Shown: positions 20,099 to 29,751, numbered from the stretch's first letter. The stretch: 64,000 nucleotides of DNA from Chitinispirillum alkaliphilum (GCA_001045525.1 LDWW01000001.1:186001-250000), one strand, 5' to 3'. Notes: generated by a model not told the origin, from the letters alone. Translations and numbers: made by a program.

Positions 20099-21208
20099 TC
20101 AATTTAAAACTTCATGATAGAAATCAACAATTCTTTTCGTGGTAACCTCTGGTTTATAGTTCTGTTCAGCAAATTTGAATCCATTTTCTGCACACTTTCT
20201 CAAAGCTTTACGGGTATTTAAAAATGTAATAATCTGATCTGCTGCAGCTTCTGGTGATTCTTTTAGAATTACTCCTGCATCCCACTTGTTTATGATTGAA
20301 TCCATATTACACCCGCTTGTAACAGCAACAGGAACTTTTCTCAACATTGCATCTGCAATTGACACTGGAGACCCCTCCCATCGTGATGTCTGGATATATA
20401 ATGTACTGTTTTGGTAGACCTTTTCCTTCTCTGTGCCAAATACCGGATCGTGAATCATAACATTCTTAAGACCCAGCCTGTGTTTTAGCAGATTCAAGTT
20501 TTCACGATCTTTACCATCTCCATATAAATTTAAATAAATATCCTCGTTTTTCAACTCTATGTGCTTTTGAATTGAAAACAGCCTGTCCAGACCTTTGCAG
20601 TAAATGTCGTATCTCCCCAAATAAGTTAAGCTATATCTGTATGCTGCTTTATCCTCTTTTTTCAGTCTGTAATTATAACAGGTAACTGGATTGTTAATGA
20701 GTTTGATTTGTCCGTTATATTTTAATATTTTGACATCTGAAACTTCATTTTCTGAAATACAATGAATACCAGAAGCGTTGGTTAGGACAAATTTTTCGAA
20801 CAGGTGATAGTATATGTTTTTCTTTAGAAAATGTCTCAGAAAAACCTTTTTGTTGTAACCATTATGCGGTGTTAATATGTACGAATAGCCAAACTTTTTT
20901 AAAGTTCTTGCAACTGCATAATTATATGGGGTAAAAACACTGCTAAGATGATAGATATCGATATTGTCGATATTATCTTTTACATGTTGAGTGAAATCAA
21001 GTGAACTTCTGAACAAACTCTTTGATTTAAAACACCTCTTCTTAATACCGTTCTTGTCTTTGTAAATATAGGATGAATCACCATTTTCATTTGAATAGAA
21101 AAACACTTCATGACCCTTCTGAACAAGTCCTTTAGCATTTGCGTAGGTTGCATTTGAAACTCCGCAAACTGAATTTTCGGAAAAACTACCAATAAAAGCG
21201 ATTCTCAT
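20099..21208 (-). CDS. Glycosyltransferase family 4 (GT-B fold)
   Basis: A 369-residue retaining glycosyltransferase. The N-terminal domain starts with the GT4-like MRIAFIGSFSENSVCGV and contains HLSSVFTPYN. The C-terminal domain has YLGRYDIYCKGLDRL (about residues 196-210), typical of GT4 sugar-nucleotide binding, and SRWEGSPVSIADAM (about 277-290), whose glutamate aligns with the family's ExxG/E region. The start ATG is preceded by GGGAG at a good distance. It transcribes leftward, apart from the main operon. Sugar donor and acceptor are not predictable. Confidence 0.85.
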   Translation of the reverse strand: MRIAFIGSFSENSVCGVSNATYANAKGLVQKGHEVFFYSNENGDSSYIYKDKNGIKKRCFKSKSLFRSSLDFTQHVKDNIDNIDIYHLSSVFTPYNYAVARTLKKFGYSYILTPHNGYNKKVFLRHFLKKNIYYHLFEKFVLTNASGIHCISENEVSDVKILKYNGQIKLINNPVTCYNYRLKKEDKAAYRYSLTYLGRYDIYCKGLDRLFSIQKHIELKNEDIYLNLYGDGKDRENLNLLKHRLGLKNVMIHDPVFGTEKEKVYQNSTLYIQTSRWEGSPVSIADAMLRKVPVAVTSGCNMDSIINKWDAGVILKESPEAAADQIITFLNTRKALRKCAENGFKFAEQNYKPEVTTKRIVDFYHEVLN

Positions 21209-21627
21209 CTATAACTCCCGGTTTTGGTTTTTTCAAAAAAGCAATTCAACATAATCCCTCTGTTTTGAAGTTTCAGAAAAGTTGTTAATTAGCTGTTCTG
21301 ATTTCACTGTGATGATTTCCGTCGATATGTGCTTCTCTCTAAAAGTCCCTTAATCCCCAGGGGTGAACTTGAAGAGCTTGCCCAGATAAATAATCCACTC
21401 ACATTTAGTAAGAGTGTCTGCATACGCTGTTTTTATAGCCATTTCCTATTTAGACCTAATATCACTTGCCGAAAGTTTCCGGAGGGACTAAATGGTCTCT
21501 TAAATAACACAACATAACCTCTCCTTGATTTTGATGCCACCCACGCCTGAGGCGGGATCAGTACAGTAAGTGTGAACGGAACCATATATGCTGCATAATA
21601 CCCCGGCTGTCAGTCAGAATGGGCAGA
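21209..21627. other. Intergenic region in the polysaccharide locus
   Basis: 419 bases between the glycosyltransferase and flippase genes, both leftward. A small inverted repeat CGCCTGAGGCG lies near 21545. A 62-codon rightward frame (21329-21517) lacks support. The upstream gene's promoter is presumably near 21250-21300, but I cannot define it. Confidence 0.35.
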
Positions 21628-23016
21628 TTATTGGTTTGGGTGAACGGAACGGTTTTTATCGGCTTTACAGGTTTTATAAAGGACTATGGCAATTAGAATA
21701 CCATTATTGACTGCCCCAGAAATCCCCAAAAGTGCAATAGTTACCAGATCGCTTTTGAACAGGGAAAAACCAATTGTTATAACTGCCATTGTTATACCAA
21801 TCGAATAGATCGTAAATATCAGGTGGAATCCCTGGGCTGAAATAACAGGAAGTACTTTAATGCTTGGCTGACTAATAAATGTCACAAAAATCCATACTGC
21901 TAACCAGCTTGCGTATTTTCCGGCATGCTGCCACTGGGAGCCAAATATCACTCCAAACAACCAGGGGCCAAATATAATAATGAGTAGGAAAGGGATTATC
22001 CCTATTGCTGCCAATGCTGCAGTTGTTTTAAGTATGGGTCTGCACAAATCCTCTCCCCTGTGAGCGGCTTCGGAAATGTGAGGATAAAAAACATCACCTA
22101 CTGAAGCGCCTATAAGCACCATAGGCATACTCAACAGTTTCATACACAAAATGTAAAATCCTGCATAGCTGGTACCTACATAGGATGCGAGCATAAACAC
22201 AGGTAAGCTTTGTGAGATACTATGGATAAAGGTCTGTGTAGAGCGATACAAAGGGAAATCGTAGTATTTTTTTGCAAGAGCCCATAATGACAACTGTGGT
22301 TGTTGTGTTTGTTTTTTGGGTTTGAATTTACCTTTGATTGATCCCCCTGTTAGAAAGGCTGCGTTTGTGGCAATTCCAATGGTGGTAATGAAAATGAGTG
22401 CTGCAGATATTGGCTTGAAAATCCCAACTGCAACTTTTGCTGAATTCACCAACAAAGACTGGATCACTGCAACACGGGCAGAGAGTACAAAAAGTTTCTT
22501 TCTTACAAGCCATTGACCGACAATCTCCTGCCATGCAGAGAAAATAACCACAAGTGGTATCAGCATGACAAACGGTTTGATTTCTTGGATTCCGAATGCA
22601 CTAATAATTGTATTTCCGAATGTGAGGAGAGTTAAGGTGACTATGCACACCACAAGGAAAGAAGTGTAGGCAGAAAGTTTTACAATTCGTTTGGCTTCGT
22701 GGTCACTTTGAGGTATGACTATGGCTATGGGAAAAGAAAGAGCGGCGATCGTGGCTATAACAGATATCAGGGCCATAAATGTACCAAGCACGCCGAAAGC
22801 TTCCGGACCATATATTCTGGTTATTACAGGCGAAAAAGCAAGACTTATGGCCTGTGCTCCAGCAGAACCGGTTGCTACAATTATAACATTTCTTACGAAT
22901 CTGTTTTTTTTGATATTCTGTAAGCTGAAAATTGATGCTTTCGTGCCTGTATGCCTTGTTTTTTCTTCAATGTTGCTTAAGTTCATATAACCCCATGTTT
23001 GGTAAGAATTGTACAT
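21628..23016 (-). CDS. Wzx-type polysaccharide flippase
   Basis: A polytopic inner-membrane protein of 462 residues with about 12 hydrophobic segments and the polysaccharide biosynthesis/MviN-like opening (NVIIVATGSAGAQAISLAF, about residues 43-61; ITRIYGPEAFGVLGTF after it). Such proteins flip lipid-linked sugar units to the periplasm for polymerisation. The charged, flexible first 35 residues are longer than usual. ATG at 23016 has no obvious ribosome-binding site; ATG at 22986 (residue 11) after GGGG is an equal candidate. It is divergent from the polymerase/ligase gene, its natural partner, across a 102-base shared promoter region. Confidence 0.88.
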   Translation of the reverse strand: MYNSYQTWGYMNLSNIEEKTRHTGTKASIFSLQNIKKNRFVRNVIIVATGSAGAQAISLAFSPVITRIYGPEAFGVLGTFMALISVIATIAALSFPIAIVIPQSDHEAKRIVKLSAYTSFLVVCIVTLTLLTFGNTIISAFGIQEIKPFVMLIPLVVIFSAWQEIVGQWLVRKKLFVLSARVAVIQSLLVNSAKVAVGIFKPISAALIFITTIGIATNAAFLTGGSIKGKFKPKKQTQQPQLSLWALAKKYYDFPLYRSTQTFIHSISQSLPVFMLASYVGTSYAGFYILCMKLLSMPMVLIGASVGDVFYPHISEAAHRGEDLCRPILKTTAALAAIGIIPFLLIIIFGPWLFGVIFGSQWQHAGKYASWLAVWIFVTFISQPSIKVLPVISAQGFHLIFTIYSIGITMAVITIGFSLFKSDLVTIALLGISGAVNNGILIAIVLYKTCKADKNRSVHPNQ

Positions 23017-23118
23017 AACTAAAGCAAAAAGTTATCCATCAAATCGATTGCAATAATTTATAAATGGGCACAAAAGTTGCCTCTCTAAAAGCGAAGCTAA
23101 ACTCATTTATATTTCTGG

Positions 23119-24426
23119 ATGATTAAAATGAACCATGACAAATTATACCATTCCTCAGAAAAAAGAGAAAAAATAGCTGGTCTTAGCCTATTGGCTTGCC
23201 TTTTACTCAATACTACTTCTATTCTTTATTTTTGGGATAATGACTCCGATTTTTTTAAACAAGACTTTTCTGGGGGGGACAGTCTTAATACCTTTATAGG
23301 CGGTGCGATTATAGTCCTGATAATACCTCAGCTGCTGTCAAAAAAAAATGAGATATTTCAGTTGTTTAAAACTTCATGGCCTTTAATACTTTTATTTGGT
23401 TTCTCTTTGATAAGCTGTCTGTGGTCGCAATTCCCTGCGGTTTCGTTTAGAAGATGGGTACGGTTGACAATAACTGCAGTATGTATTCTTAATCTTATCA
23501 GTGAACCCAATGGGATAAATCTCCTGAAAAAATATTTGTACAGTTATGTCAAAATAACTGCTATGGTTTCTCTTTTTCTAATCACGATGATGCCTCAGTA
23601 TGGGTGGCACAGATCTGATGGATTTGGTAGTCTGCCTATGGGGTTTCTTGGACATAAAAATAACCTCGGACAATTTGCTGCAATCTCTATTCTGTTTTTA
23701 TTTTGGCTTAAATGGAGTGGATTCGTTTTTAAAAAAGAAAAAGAATTGAAAATTTTGTTTGTTTGCTTATTCGTATTGCTCCTGATTTCTCAGGCCAAAA
23801 CTTCAATGGGCGGATTTATCCTGGGCACTGTTACTGCGGTTACATATGGAAGTATGAGGGGAAATTACAAAAAAAAGGCTGTATTCGGTATGCTGTGCAT
23901 TTTCGTGGCAATGACCTTCGGTTTTCTCTTTTTACGTGTAAATAACATCGTTAACGATCCAATATATTATGCAGTAGAACTGAGTGGAAGAGATATGACT
24001 TTCACTGGTAGAACTGATTTATGGAGCTCTTTAATGTTTTTAGGAACAAGAATGCATCCGGTTCTTGGAAGTGGATATGGGGCATTTTTCCTTGGAGAAC
24101 AGAGCTCATGGCTTTTGAAATATCTGCAATGGCAAGCGCCTGATGCTCATAATGGATTTCTAAGTGTGTTTTTGGAGCTTGGATTTACAGGATTGGGAAT
24201 TGTGATATTTGCATTGGCTTACAACCTCTACAAAATAGCTACAAACAGGCTCTCAGGGAAAAAAGAAAATGCTGTCTTATTGGGGATTTTCATCTTTATC
24301 ATATTTTTCAATATGTTTGAAGTCGGTTTGATGACTAACTCCTTATCTTTTTTTACTTTTATAATTATCTCGTTTTATCTTGCAACTCAAAAGTGTTTTT
24401 TCCAAAAGACATTATCAACCAAATAA
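23119..24426 (+). CDS. O-antigen ligase / Wzy-type polymerase
   Basis: A 435-residue membrane protein with about 11-12 hydrophobic segments. A large periplasmic-type loop (about residues 285-350) contains GRTDLWSSLMFLG and GSGYGAFF, with DAHNGFLSVFLELGFTG after it. That pattern, with an essential Arg/His pair, is typical of the Wzy_C/O-antigen ligase superfamily. Members either polymerise repeat units or attach the polymer to its acceptor. The neighbouring flippase suggests a Wzx/Wzy-type pathway, so polymerase is slightly preferred. The start may be ATG at 23119 or at 23128, the latter after GGATG. Convergent with the operon that follows, with strong hairpins between. Confidence 0.85.
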   Translation: MIKMNHDKLYHSSEKREKIAGLSLLACLLLNTTSILYFWDNDSDFFKQDFSGGDSLNTFIGGAIIVLIIPQLLSKKNEIFQLFKTSWPLILLFGFSLISCLWSQFPAVSFRRWVRLTITAVCILNLISEPNGINLLKKYLYSYVKITAMVSLFLITMMPQYGWHRSDGFGSLPMGFLGHKNNLGQFAAISILFLFWLKWSGFVFKKEKELKILFVCLFVLLLISQAKTSMGGFILGTVTAVTYGSMRGNYKKKAVFGMLCIFVAMTFGFLFLRVNNIVNDPIYYAVELSGRDMTFTGRTDLWSSLMFLGTRMHPVLGSGYGAFFLGEQSSWLLKYLQWQAPDAHNGFLSVFLELGFTGLGIVIFALAYNLYKIATNRLSGKKENAVLLGIFIFIIFFNMFEVGLMTNSLSFFTFIIISFYLATQKCFFQKTLSTK

Positions 24427-24447
24427 GGTACATGTGTAGCATGTACC
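24427..24447. terminator. Hairpin after the polymerase gene
   Basis: Perfect 8-bp stem (GGTACATG / CATGTACC) with a 5-nt loop directly after the stop codon. There is no T-run, so it may be a 3'-end stabiliser rather than a full terminator. Confidence 0.4.
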
Positions 24448-24485
24448 GGTACGGAATGCTTACGGTCTGAAACGTTTTTGCATTA

Positions 24486-24526
24486 GACCATTCAGTTTGT
24501 TAGTCAATCTGGCAAACTGAATGGTC
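24486..24526. terminator. Strong hairpin between convergent genes
   Basis: Perfect 14-bp inverted repeat (24486-24499 with 24513-24526), 13-nt loop, between the convergent polymerase and glycosyltransferase stops. T-runs are weak on both sides, but the position suits a bidirectional terminator. Confidence 0.55.
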
Positions 24527-24535
24527 ACATCTGTT

Positions 24536-25516
24536 TCAATCTGCATTTTCCGGAAAAAACGTTACCTTCTTAAGCGGTTGTCTTCTGAAAAGACTGCCGA
24601 TCTGGTAACAATGTTTCTTTAATTTCACAATCGCATCATTGAAATATGTTTTCTTTGAAAAACCTGGATCAAATGGCGGATTTACACTATGTAGAGGGAT
24701 GTTGACATCATAAGAATTAAGAGGGTCTGAAAATAAGTAAGTCGTGTGAGTGGCCTCATCCCCGAACCCAATATTTTTAATCATATTCCTGGTTGGAATC
24801 AGAGCCAACTTTTTATTGAAAAGCTGAGCGATATTCCACTGGTAATCCCAGGCACTTACTGTTCCTGCCCTTATTTTTCTTATACTTCTCGACATGTGAA
24901 TAAATTCAAGAAATGAACCTGAATTGGCAAGAATTTTATAATATATTCTCAAACCCTTACCTGAGCCCAATTCTATATCAAATATATCTACAGATCTTTT
25001 CCATGTGGCCCAACCCCATGTAGCACCTCTGGTGGTTATGAAAAAGTCGCAGCCTTTTATTTTCCTGTACTTTTCCAAATGATTTCTGCCACTAATTACT
25101 CCGATATTTTCGCTGTGCTTGTATCTGTTAAGTAATTCTTCACAGTACCAGAAAAAACTAAGAACTGGCAAACAGTCGTCCTCCAAAATAATCCCCATTT
25201 CTTCATGTTCAAAAAACCACTTTATGGCATTGCCAGGTCCATATTTACAGCCAATATTTTTTTCTCTGAAAAGTGTTTTTACTTCACACTCCCAATCAAT
25301 ATTGTTCATTACATAATCACGTACCCTGATTACCTGCTCCTCTTCATCCGCTCTTCCCTCCCTGGCTCCGTCTGAGGCAATGTACAACCGTGGTGGTTTT
25401 GCTTTACGGATTACATCAAAAACCTGTCTTGTGGTATGAAGTCTCTTGAAAACAATAAACAGCACTGCTGTATTAAGTTTGGATGAAGGCCGAAAAGTTT
25501 GATTGTTGTGTTCCAT
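24536..25516 (-). CDS. Glycosyltransferase, GT-A/nucleotide-diphospho-sugar transferase type
   Basis: About 326 residues from the chosen start. The fold signature begins with NTAVLFIVFKRLHTT and continues to LYIASDGAREGRADE. The metal-binding acidic motif is LEDDCLP in the IILEDDCLP strand, after GNAIKWFFEHEE; a TTRGATWGWATWKRS motif follows. It resembles the 'hemolytic protein HlpA-like' sugar transferases. I chose ATG at 25516 because an AAAGG lies upstream and conserved sequence begins soon after; the longer frame to 25627 adds 37 residues of unlikely sequence. Last gene of the five-gene leftward operon. The sugar is unknown. Confidence 0.78.
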   Translation of the reverse strand: MEHNNQTFRPSSKLNTAVLFIVFKRLHTTRQVFDVIRKAKPPRLYIASDGAREGRADEEEQVIRVRDYVMNNIDWECEVKTLFREKNIGCKYGPGNAIKWFFEHEEMGIILEDDCLPVLSFFWYCEELLNRYKHSENIGVISGRNHLEKYRKIKGCDFFITTRGATWGWATWKRSVDIFDIELGSGKGLRIYYKILANSGSFLEFIHMSRSIRKIRAGTVSAWDYQWNIAQLFNKKLALIPTRNMIKNIGFGDEATHTTYLFSDPLNSYDVNIPLHSVNPPFDPGFSKKTYFNDAIVKLKKHCYQIGSLFRRQPLKKVTFFPENAD

Positions 25517-25639
25517 TACAATAATGCCTTTCAAATGGATATGGTGTTTTTTACATCGAAGTGAAAAAACAATCTGTAGTTTTAAACTGGCTTTTGATTT
25601 ATAAGGCACCTCAGGGGTAAAAACCAAATTTGACTTCTG

Positions 25640-26911
25640 TTAATTGGATGGTACATTCAGCTTGTCTTTTTTCTCTTCCTGCAGCCTGACCTTTGAAGAG
25701 AGTAAAACCTGATTGTAAACAGCGATTATCTTTTCAGCATTTTTCTTCCAGGTATGATTGTGGGCACGCATAATTGCTCCTTTAGACTTTTGCGTAAGCT
25801 CGTGCTTGTTTTGGGAAATGTGTTGCAATTTTTGCCTTAGACTATTAACCATTTGGGTGAAATTACCAACCGGAACAAGATAGCCACAAGATTCTTTTTT
25901 GCCAACTATATCGAGAGCTCCGTTCAATGCCATTGCCACAACCGGAAGGCCTTTGGAAAGAGATTCCAATAACACACTACCGCTGGTTTCCCGTAAACTG
26001 GTGAAGACAAAAATGTCTGCTTTGTGATATAAATCCATTGCTTTATGATGAGGGATTCTGCCTTTAAATTCAGTTTTTCCCATTATTCCACACTCCCGGG
26101 CTAAATTTTTCCATCTGGCTGTCAGATGACCATCGCCCAGTACCGTTAGCCTGAAATCAAAATAAACATCCCGCAATGCGTATATCAGAAGATCCAGTCG
26201 TTTAAAATCGAAATGATTGCCTGACCACAATATCTTCAGCGGGCCATCGGCTGAGTATTTCTTAGGACTCAATACGATATCCTCTTTTCTGCATCCGACC
26301 TCTGAGATCACCTGATTGTTTTTTGATCTTAAGAAATGTTTGGTCTGTTTTGTTGCATAGATTATCTCTGAACAGCCTCTTTTGGCGTGGTGATAATGTA
26401 TGCTGAAACTGCGCTGAATAAAATTGGCGATATTTCGGGAACTTTCTTTTATAAGCCCCCCTAAAGAGAGATTTCCCATACATTTCCATGGGAAATTTTG
26501 AGCTCCTCCTATGGGACCCCATATGCAGGGCAGGGGAAGTTTGTACAAATATCCCGGTGCACGGTACCCTATAAATGTAAGAATATGGGTGAGATCAAAA
26601 TGATACATTATGTGAAGCTCTGAAGCTAAAGACAATGCGCGTTTTTGCCACATCCTATATCCCAGGTAATAGGTGATCTGATGCTGCATGAGAGCTCTCT
26701 CATGTTCAGAGTGGGGGAGGTAATGAAAATGGATGTTTTTTTTCAAAGTATTGGTTTCAAGAAACCTCTTTATAGAGTTTTTATTCAGTTCTTTACTTAC
26801 GATTGCATGGACCTCATATTCGGCTGCAATTTCATTTATATAATTCCATCCTACTCCCGCTTCTGAACCCCAGTCTGGTGAGCATGCGTATGCCTGAATC
26901 AGAACTTTCAT
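25640..26911 (-). CDS. Glycosyltransferase family 4
   Basis: A 423-residue GT-B enzyme. The start has the usual GSEAGVGWNYINEIA (about residues 16-30), and the C-terminal half has KILWSGNHFDFKRLDLLIYAL and DIFVFTSLRETSGSVLLESLSKGLPVV, the conserved EX7E-like region of GT4. AGGAG lies nine bases before the ATG. It is the fourth gene of the leftward operon, 37 bases after the GT2 gene. Role: adding one sugar of the repeat unit on the cytoplasmic side of the membrane. Confidence 0.88.
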   Translation of the reverse strand: MKVLIQAYACSPDWGSEAGVGWNYINEIAAEYEVHAIVSKELNKNSIKRFLETNTLKKNIHFHYLPHSEHERALMQHQITYYLGYRMWQKRALSLASELHIMYHFDLTHILTFIGYRAPGYLYKLPLPCIWGPIGGAQNFPWKCMGNLSLGGLIKESSRNIANFIQRSFSIHYHHAKRGCSEIIYATKQTKHFLRSKNNQVISEVGCRKEDIVLSPKKYSADGPLKILWSGNHFDFKRLDLLIYALRDVYFDFRLTVLGDGHLTARWKNLARECGIMGKTEFKGRIPHHKAMDLYHKADIFVFTSLRETSGSVLLESLSKGLPVVAMALNGALDIVGKKESCGYLVPVGNFTQMVNSLRQKLQHISQNKHELTQKSKGAIMRAHNHTWKKNAEKIIAVYNQVLLSSKVRLQEEKKDKLNVPSN

Positions 26912-26948
26912 ATGTGTAGACTCCTGAATGCAGATAAATTCCTACCCT

Positions 26949-27878
26949 TTAAACAGAACTCCTCCTCTTGTACTCTTCATATCTGAAAGGAAATGCAACG
27001 CTTGCATGACCAAGTTGCAAAAAAGCATATCGAAATGATTTCACCCCATGGGAGAAACCGAAAAAGAGAGACAGGGGAATGGTGGAAAGGAGTATAATGC
27101 CAAATACCGCGAAACGTAATAGAAAATAGAGCACTTTGTAAGCTACACCAAGATTTCTGGTTTTGTGTTCAGAGTATGTTTGCCCATAACGGAACGCTCT
27201 CTTTATTATCCACCATATGTTAAGTCTGCTGTTTTCGATCTCCTCATAAACCACCGCCTTTTTTGCCCAGTATAGAAAACCGTTCTTCTCTATCATTCGG
27301 TTGAAAAAATCTGTATCCTCACCACCGGTTATCCCCAGCTCCGGGTTGAAAGTGAATTTCTTTTCTTTGATCCATTCACTTCTCATAAGAGCGTTTCCAG
27401 TTCTACCGATACTGATCTGCTGATGGTCTTTTGGGTTGTAGCTTTCAAAAACACGGCTTTCAATAATCCAATCCGGAGTGCCTGGTGGGTATACAGGCAG
27501 AACAGGACCGAATACCGCATCGCCTTTGGTTGTTGTCAACGCAAGGTAAAGCTCCGATAACCAATTTTTGGAAGCGTATTCATCATCATCGATAAAAGCT
27601 ATATAGTCTCCTTTTGCATGAGACAATGCAAGATTTCTGGTGAGGGATATGTTTTTTTGCGGCTGAATGTCATATGTGACAAGCATATCAGCATTGGCCC
27701 TTTCAAATTTCCGGACCACTTTCTCTGCTTCTCTGTCTGCACCGTTGTCTACAACAATGATTTCGAAACCTGGACAGTCGTATGCAAGGTTCTGGGATGC
27801 AATGCTGTTGAGCAAGCGTTCAAGTAACAAAGGACGATCACAGGTGGCAATACAAACCGATATGCCTATTTTTTTCAT
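26949..27878 (-). CDS. Glycosyltransferase family 2
   Basis: A 309-residue GT-A enzyme. It shows the opening SVCIATCDRPLLLERLL, VVDNGADREAEKVV and the DxD-type motif AFIDDDEYASKNWL (about residues 93-106). GGEDTDFFNRM, containing the ED acid pair, follows near residue 185. One or two hydrophobic segments near the C-terminus (about 245-275) suggest membrane association. Its ATG overlaps the stop of the upstream WecG-type gene by four bases (27875-27878), implying translational coupling. Donor sugar unknown. Confidence 0.9.
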   Translation of the reverse strand: MKKIGISVCIATCDRPLLLERLLNSIASQNLAYDCPGFEIIVVDNGADREAEKVVRKFERANADMLVTYDIQPQKNISLTRNLALSHAKGDYIAFIDDDEYASKNWLSELYLALTTTKGDAVFGPVLPVYPPGTPDWIIESRVFESYNPKDHQQISIGRTGNALMRSEWIKEKKFTFNPELGITGGEDTDFFNRMIEKNGFLYWAKKAVVYEEIENSRLNIWWIIKRAFRYGQTYSEHKTRNLGVAYKVLYFLLRFAVFGIILLSTIPLSLFFGFSHGVKSFRYAFLQLGHASVAFPFRYEEYKRRSSV

Positions 27879-28672
27879 ATGCGGTATCCCTTAAGGCTGG
27901 ACTGGAGAAATTTTTTTACAAAGCATATGTTGCAATACAGATATCTCCTCCATAACCGTCTGGGCTCTTTATACAATCTGTAGGCCCACTCCAGACCAAG
28001 ATTTTGCATAAGTGCAGGAGCCTGAGGCAGTACGCCGGCATGGAAATCAAATGCAGCACCCACACAAAGCATCGGCATGTGGATTGCATTTTTCTGGCGC
28101 CCTGCCCACAGCTCCTGTTTAGGACACCCCAGTCCGATAAAGAGGATCCGGGCTCCGCTTTGGTTTATTCTTTCCGCTGCCTGACTGTATTCTCTTGGGG
28201 AAAGTTCCCTGAACGGAGGTGATTCCATCCCTGCAATTGAGAGATTGGGATAGCGCTCCAGGAGATTTTTTCTCAGTTTCTCCAGGACCTCAGGTTTTGA
28301 ACCATAAAAGAATACCGGTATATTTTGTGCATGGGCTCTGTCTAAAACGTGCAGAGTCAGGTTCGGACCATATACCCGGTCTTTTAGCCCGGAGTTGTGA
28401 AATTTATTCAGGGTCCACCGCACAGGCTGACCATCGGGGCACACCATGTCGAATTTCTCTCTGATCATTTTGCCGTAAGCGGGATTCTTGATAGCCGATA
28501 TTAAACTGTGTACAGCCATGCAGTCTACGCAGGCAGAGACTTTTTTAACTGCTGCTGCGGTTATGCACTCGGTTGCCTCCTTGTAGTTGGTAGGTGTAAC
28601 CGGAATCCCGAAAACGTCCTTGCGCTCAGGCCAGAGTATAGAAGACTTCTTATCTGTTGCCGTTAAATCCAT
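27875..28672 (-). CDS. WecG/TagA/CpsF family glycosyltransferase
   Basis: A 265-residue transferase of the GT26 type, related to WecG (UDP-ManNAcA transferase) and TagA (UDP-ManNAc transferase). The conserved VCPDGQPVRW region (about residues 77-86) carries the catalytic Asp. FFYGSKPEVLEKL, LFIGLGCPKQELW and VGAAFDFHAGVLPQAP follow in the family order, as does the basic C-terminus (PRRLWRRYLYCN) thought to bind the membrane. It usually adds the second sugar onto an undecaprenyl-linked primer. AGGA precedes the ATG. It lies 47 bases after the epimerase gene. Confidence 0.92.
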   Translation of the reverse strand: MDLTATDKKSSILWPERKDVFGIPVTPTNYKEATECITAAAVKKVSACVDCMAVHSLISAIKNPAYGKMIREKFDMVCPDGQPVRWTLNKFHNSGLKDRVYGPNLTLHVLDRAHAQNIPVFFYGSKPEVLEKLRKNLLERYPNLSIAGMESPPFRELSPREYSQAAERINQSGARILFIGLGCPKQELWAGRQKNAIHMPMLCVGAAFDFHAGVLPQAPALMQNLGLEWAYRLYKEPRRLWRRYLYCNICFVKKFLQSSLKGYRI

Positions 28673-28719
28673 ATTATTAATCCTGCGTTAAACGGAGAAA
28701 AGAAATTTTGACAATGAGT

Positions 28720-29751
28720 CTAAACTGTCTGATCCTTAACTGTCGCTTGATGAGAGAAGGATTCTCTTTTTTCTGCACTATTAAAAGAATCGATCTCAAT
28801 CTGTTCTTTAATCCACTCATAAGTTTTTCTCAATCCTGAGTTCAACGAAAAACTGGGGGCCCAGCCGATCTTTTCATATATCAAACTGTTATCGGAATTC
28901 CTTCCCCTTACCCCCGTGGGGCCATCGATATGTTTTATCCGGATATTTTTCCCCGCTATCCGTGAGACCATTTCTGCAAGCTGATTAATTGTGACCATCT
29001 CTTCTGAACCAATGTTTACAGGTCCCGGAAATTGACTTGACATAAGACGCCTTACACCCTCAACACACTCATCTATATAGAGAAAACTTCTTGTCTGTTT
29101 ACCATCTCCCCAGATCTCTATCTCTCCGTTATCCTCACATTCAGCTACTTTGCGGCATATGGCTGCAGGAGCCTTCTCCTTGCCCCCTCTCCATGTCCCC
29201 TCAGGACCGAATATGTTGTGAAAACGGGCAATACGAACATTAAGACCAAAGTTGCGCATATAGGAGAGATAAAGCCTTTCGGAGAAAAGCTTTTCCCAAC
29301 CATACTCACTGTCCGGATTTGCAGGGTAAGCAGAATCTTCGCAGCATTTAGGGTTGTCAGGCTCCAGCTGATTGTGTTGTGGGTACATACATGCTGAGGA
29401 GGAGTAGAAAATCTTCCCTATGCCGGCCTGCTTTCCGTAATGTGCGATGTTGAGATTTATCATGGCTGAATTGTGCATAACATTTGCATCATTCTCTCCG
29501 GAAAAAATATAACCAGCTCCGCCCATATCTGCCGCAAGCTGATAAACCTCATCAAAGGGCCTATCAAGGATCTCCTTGCATACACTATCTTCACGTAAAT
29601 CCCCGATTACAAAATCATCCGCTGCGGTTTGTGAAAATTCCGGATGTTTCAAATCAACTCCACGAACCCAATACCCCTCTCTTTTCAACCTTTTTACAAG
29701 ATGAGAGCCTATAAACCCCCCGGCCCCTAATACCAGTGCAGTATTTGCCAT
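28720..29751 (-). CDS. GDP-mannose 3,5-epimerase homologue
   Basis: About 343 residues, an extended short-chain dehydrogenase/reductase. The NAD-binding loop is GAGGFIGSH (9-17). Against plant GDP-mannose 3,5-epimerase from memory, the catalytic set is complete with a constant offset of 24: Cys121, Tyr150, Lys154 and Lys193 here match Cys145, Tyr174, Lys178 and Lys217 there. The segments GTWRGGKEKAPAA, DGKQTRSFLYIDECVEGV and GPTGVRGRNSDN are near copies. It should convert GDP-D-mannose to GDP-L-galactose or GDP-L-gulose. I chose ATG at 29751 because AAGGAG lies seven bases upstream; the frame from 29832 adds 27 unsupported residues. First gene of the five-gene operon, so it probably supplies the sugar nucleotide for the polymer. 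Confidence 0.88.
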   Translation of the reverse strand: MANTALVLGAGGFIGSHLVKRLKREGYWVRGVDLKHPEFSQTAADDFVIGDLREDSVCKEILDRPFDEVYQLAADMGGAGYIFSGENDANVMHNSAMINLNIAHYGKQAGIGKIFYSSSACMYPQHNQLEPDNPKCCEDSAYPANPDSEYGWEKLFSERLYLSYMRNFGLNVRIARFHNIFGPEGTWRGGKEKAPAAICRKVAECEDNGEIEIWGDGKQTRSFLYIDECVEGVRRLMSSQFPGPVNIGSEEMVTINQLAEMVSRIAGKNIRIKHIDGPTGVRGRNSDNSLIYEKIGWAPSFSLNSGLRKTYEWIKEQIEIDSFNSAEKRESFSHQATVKDQTV

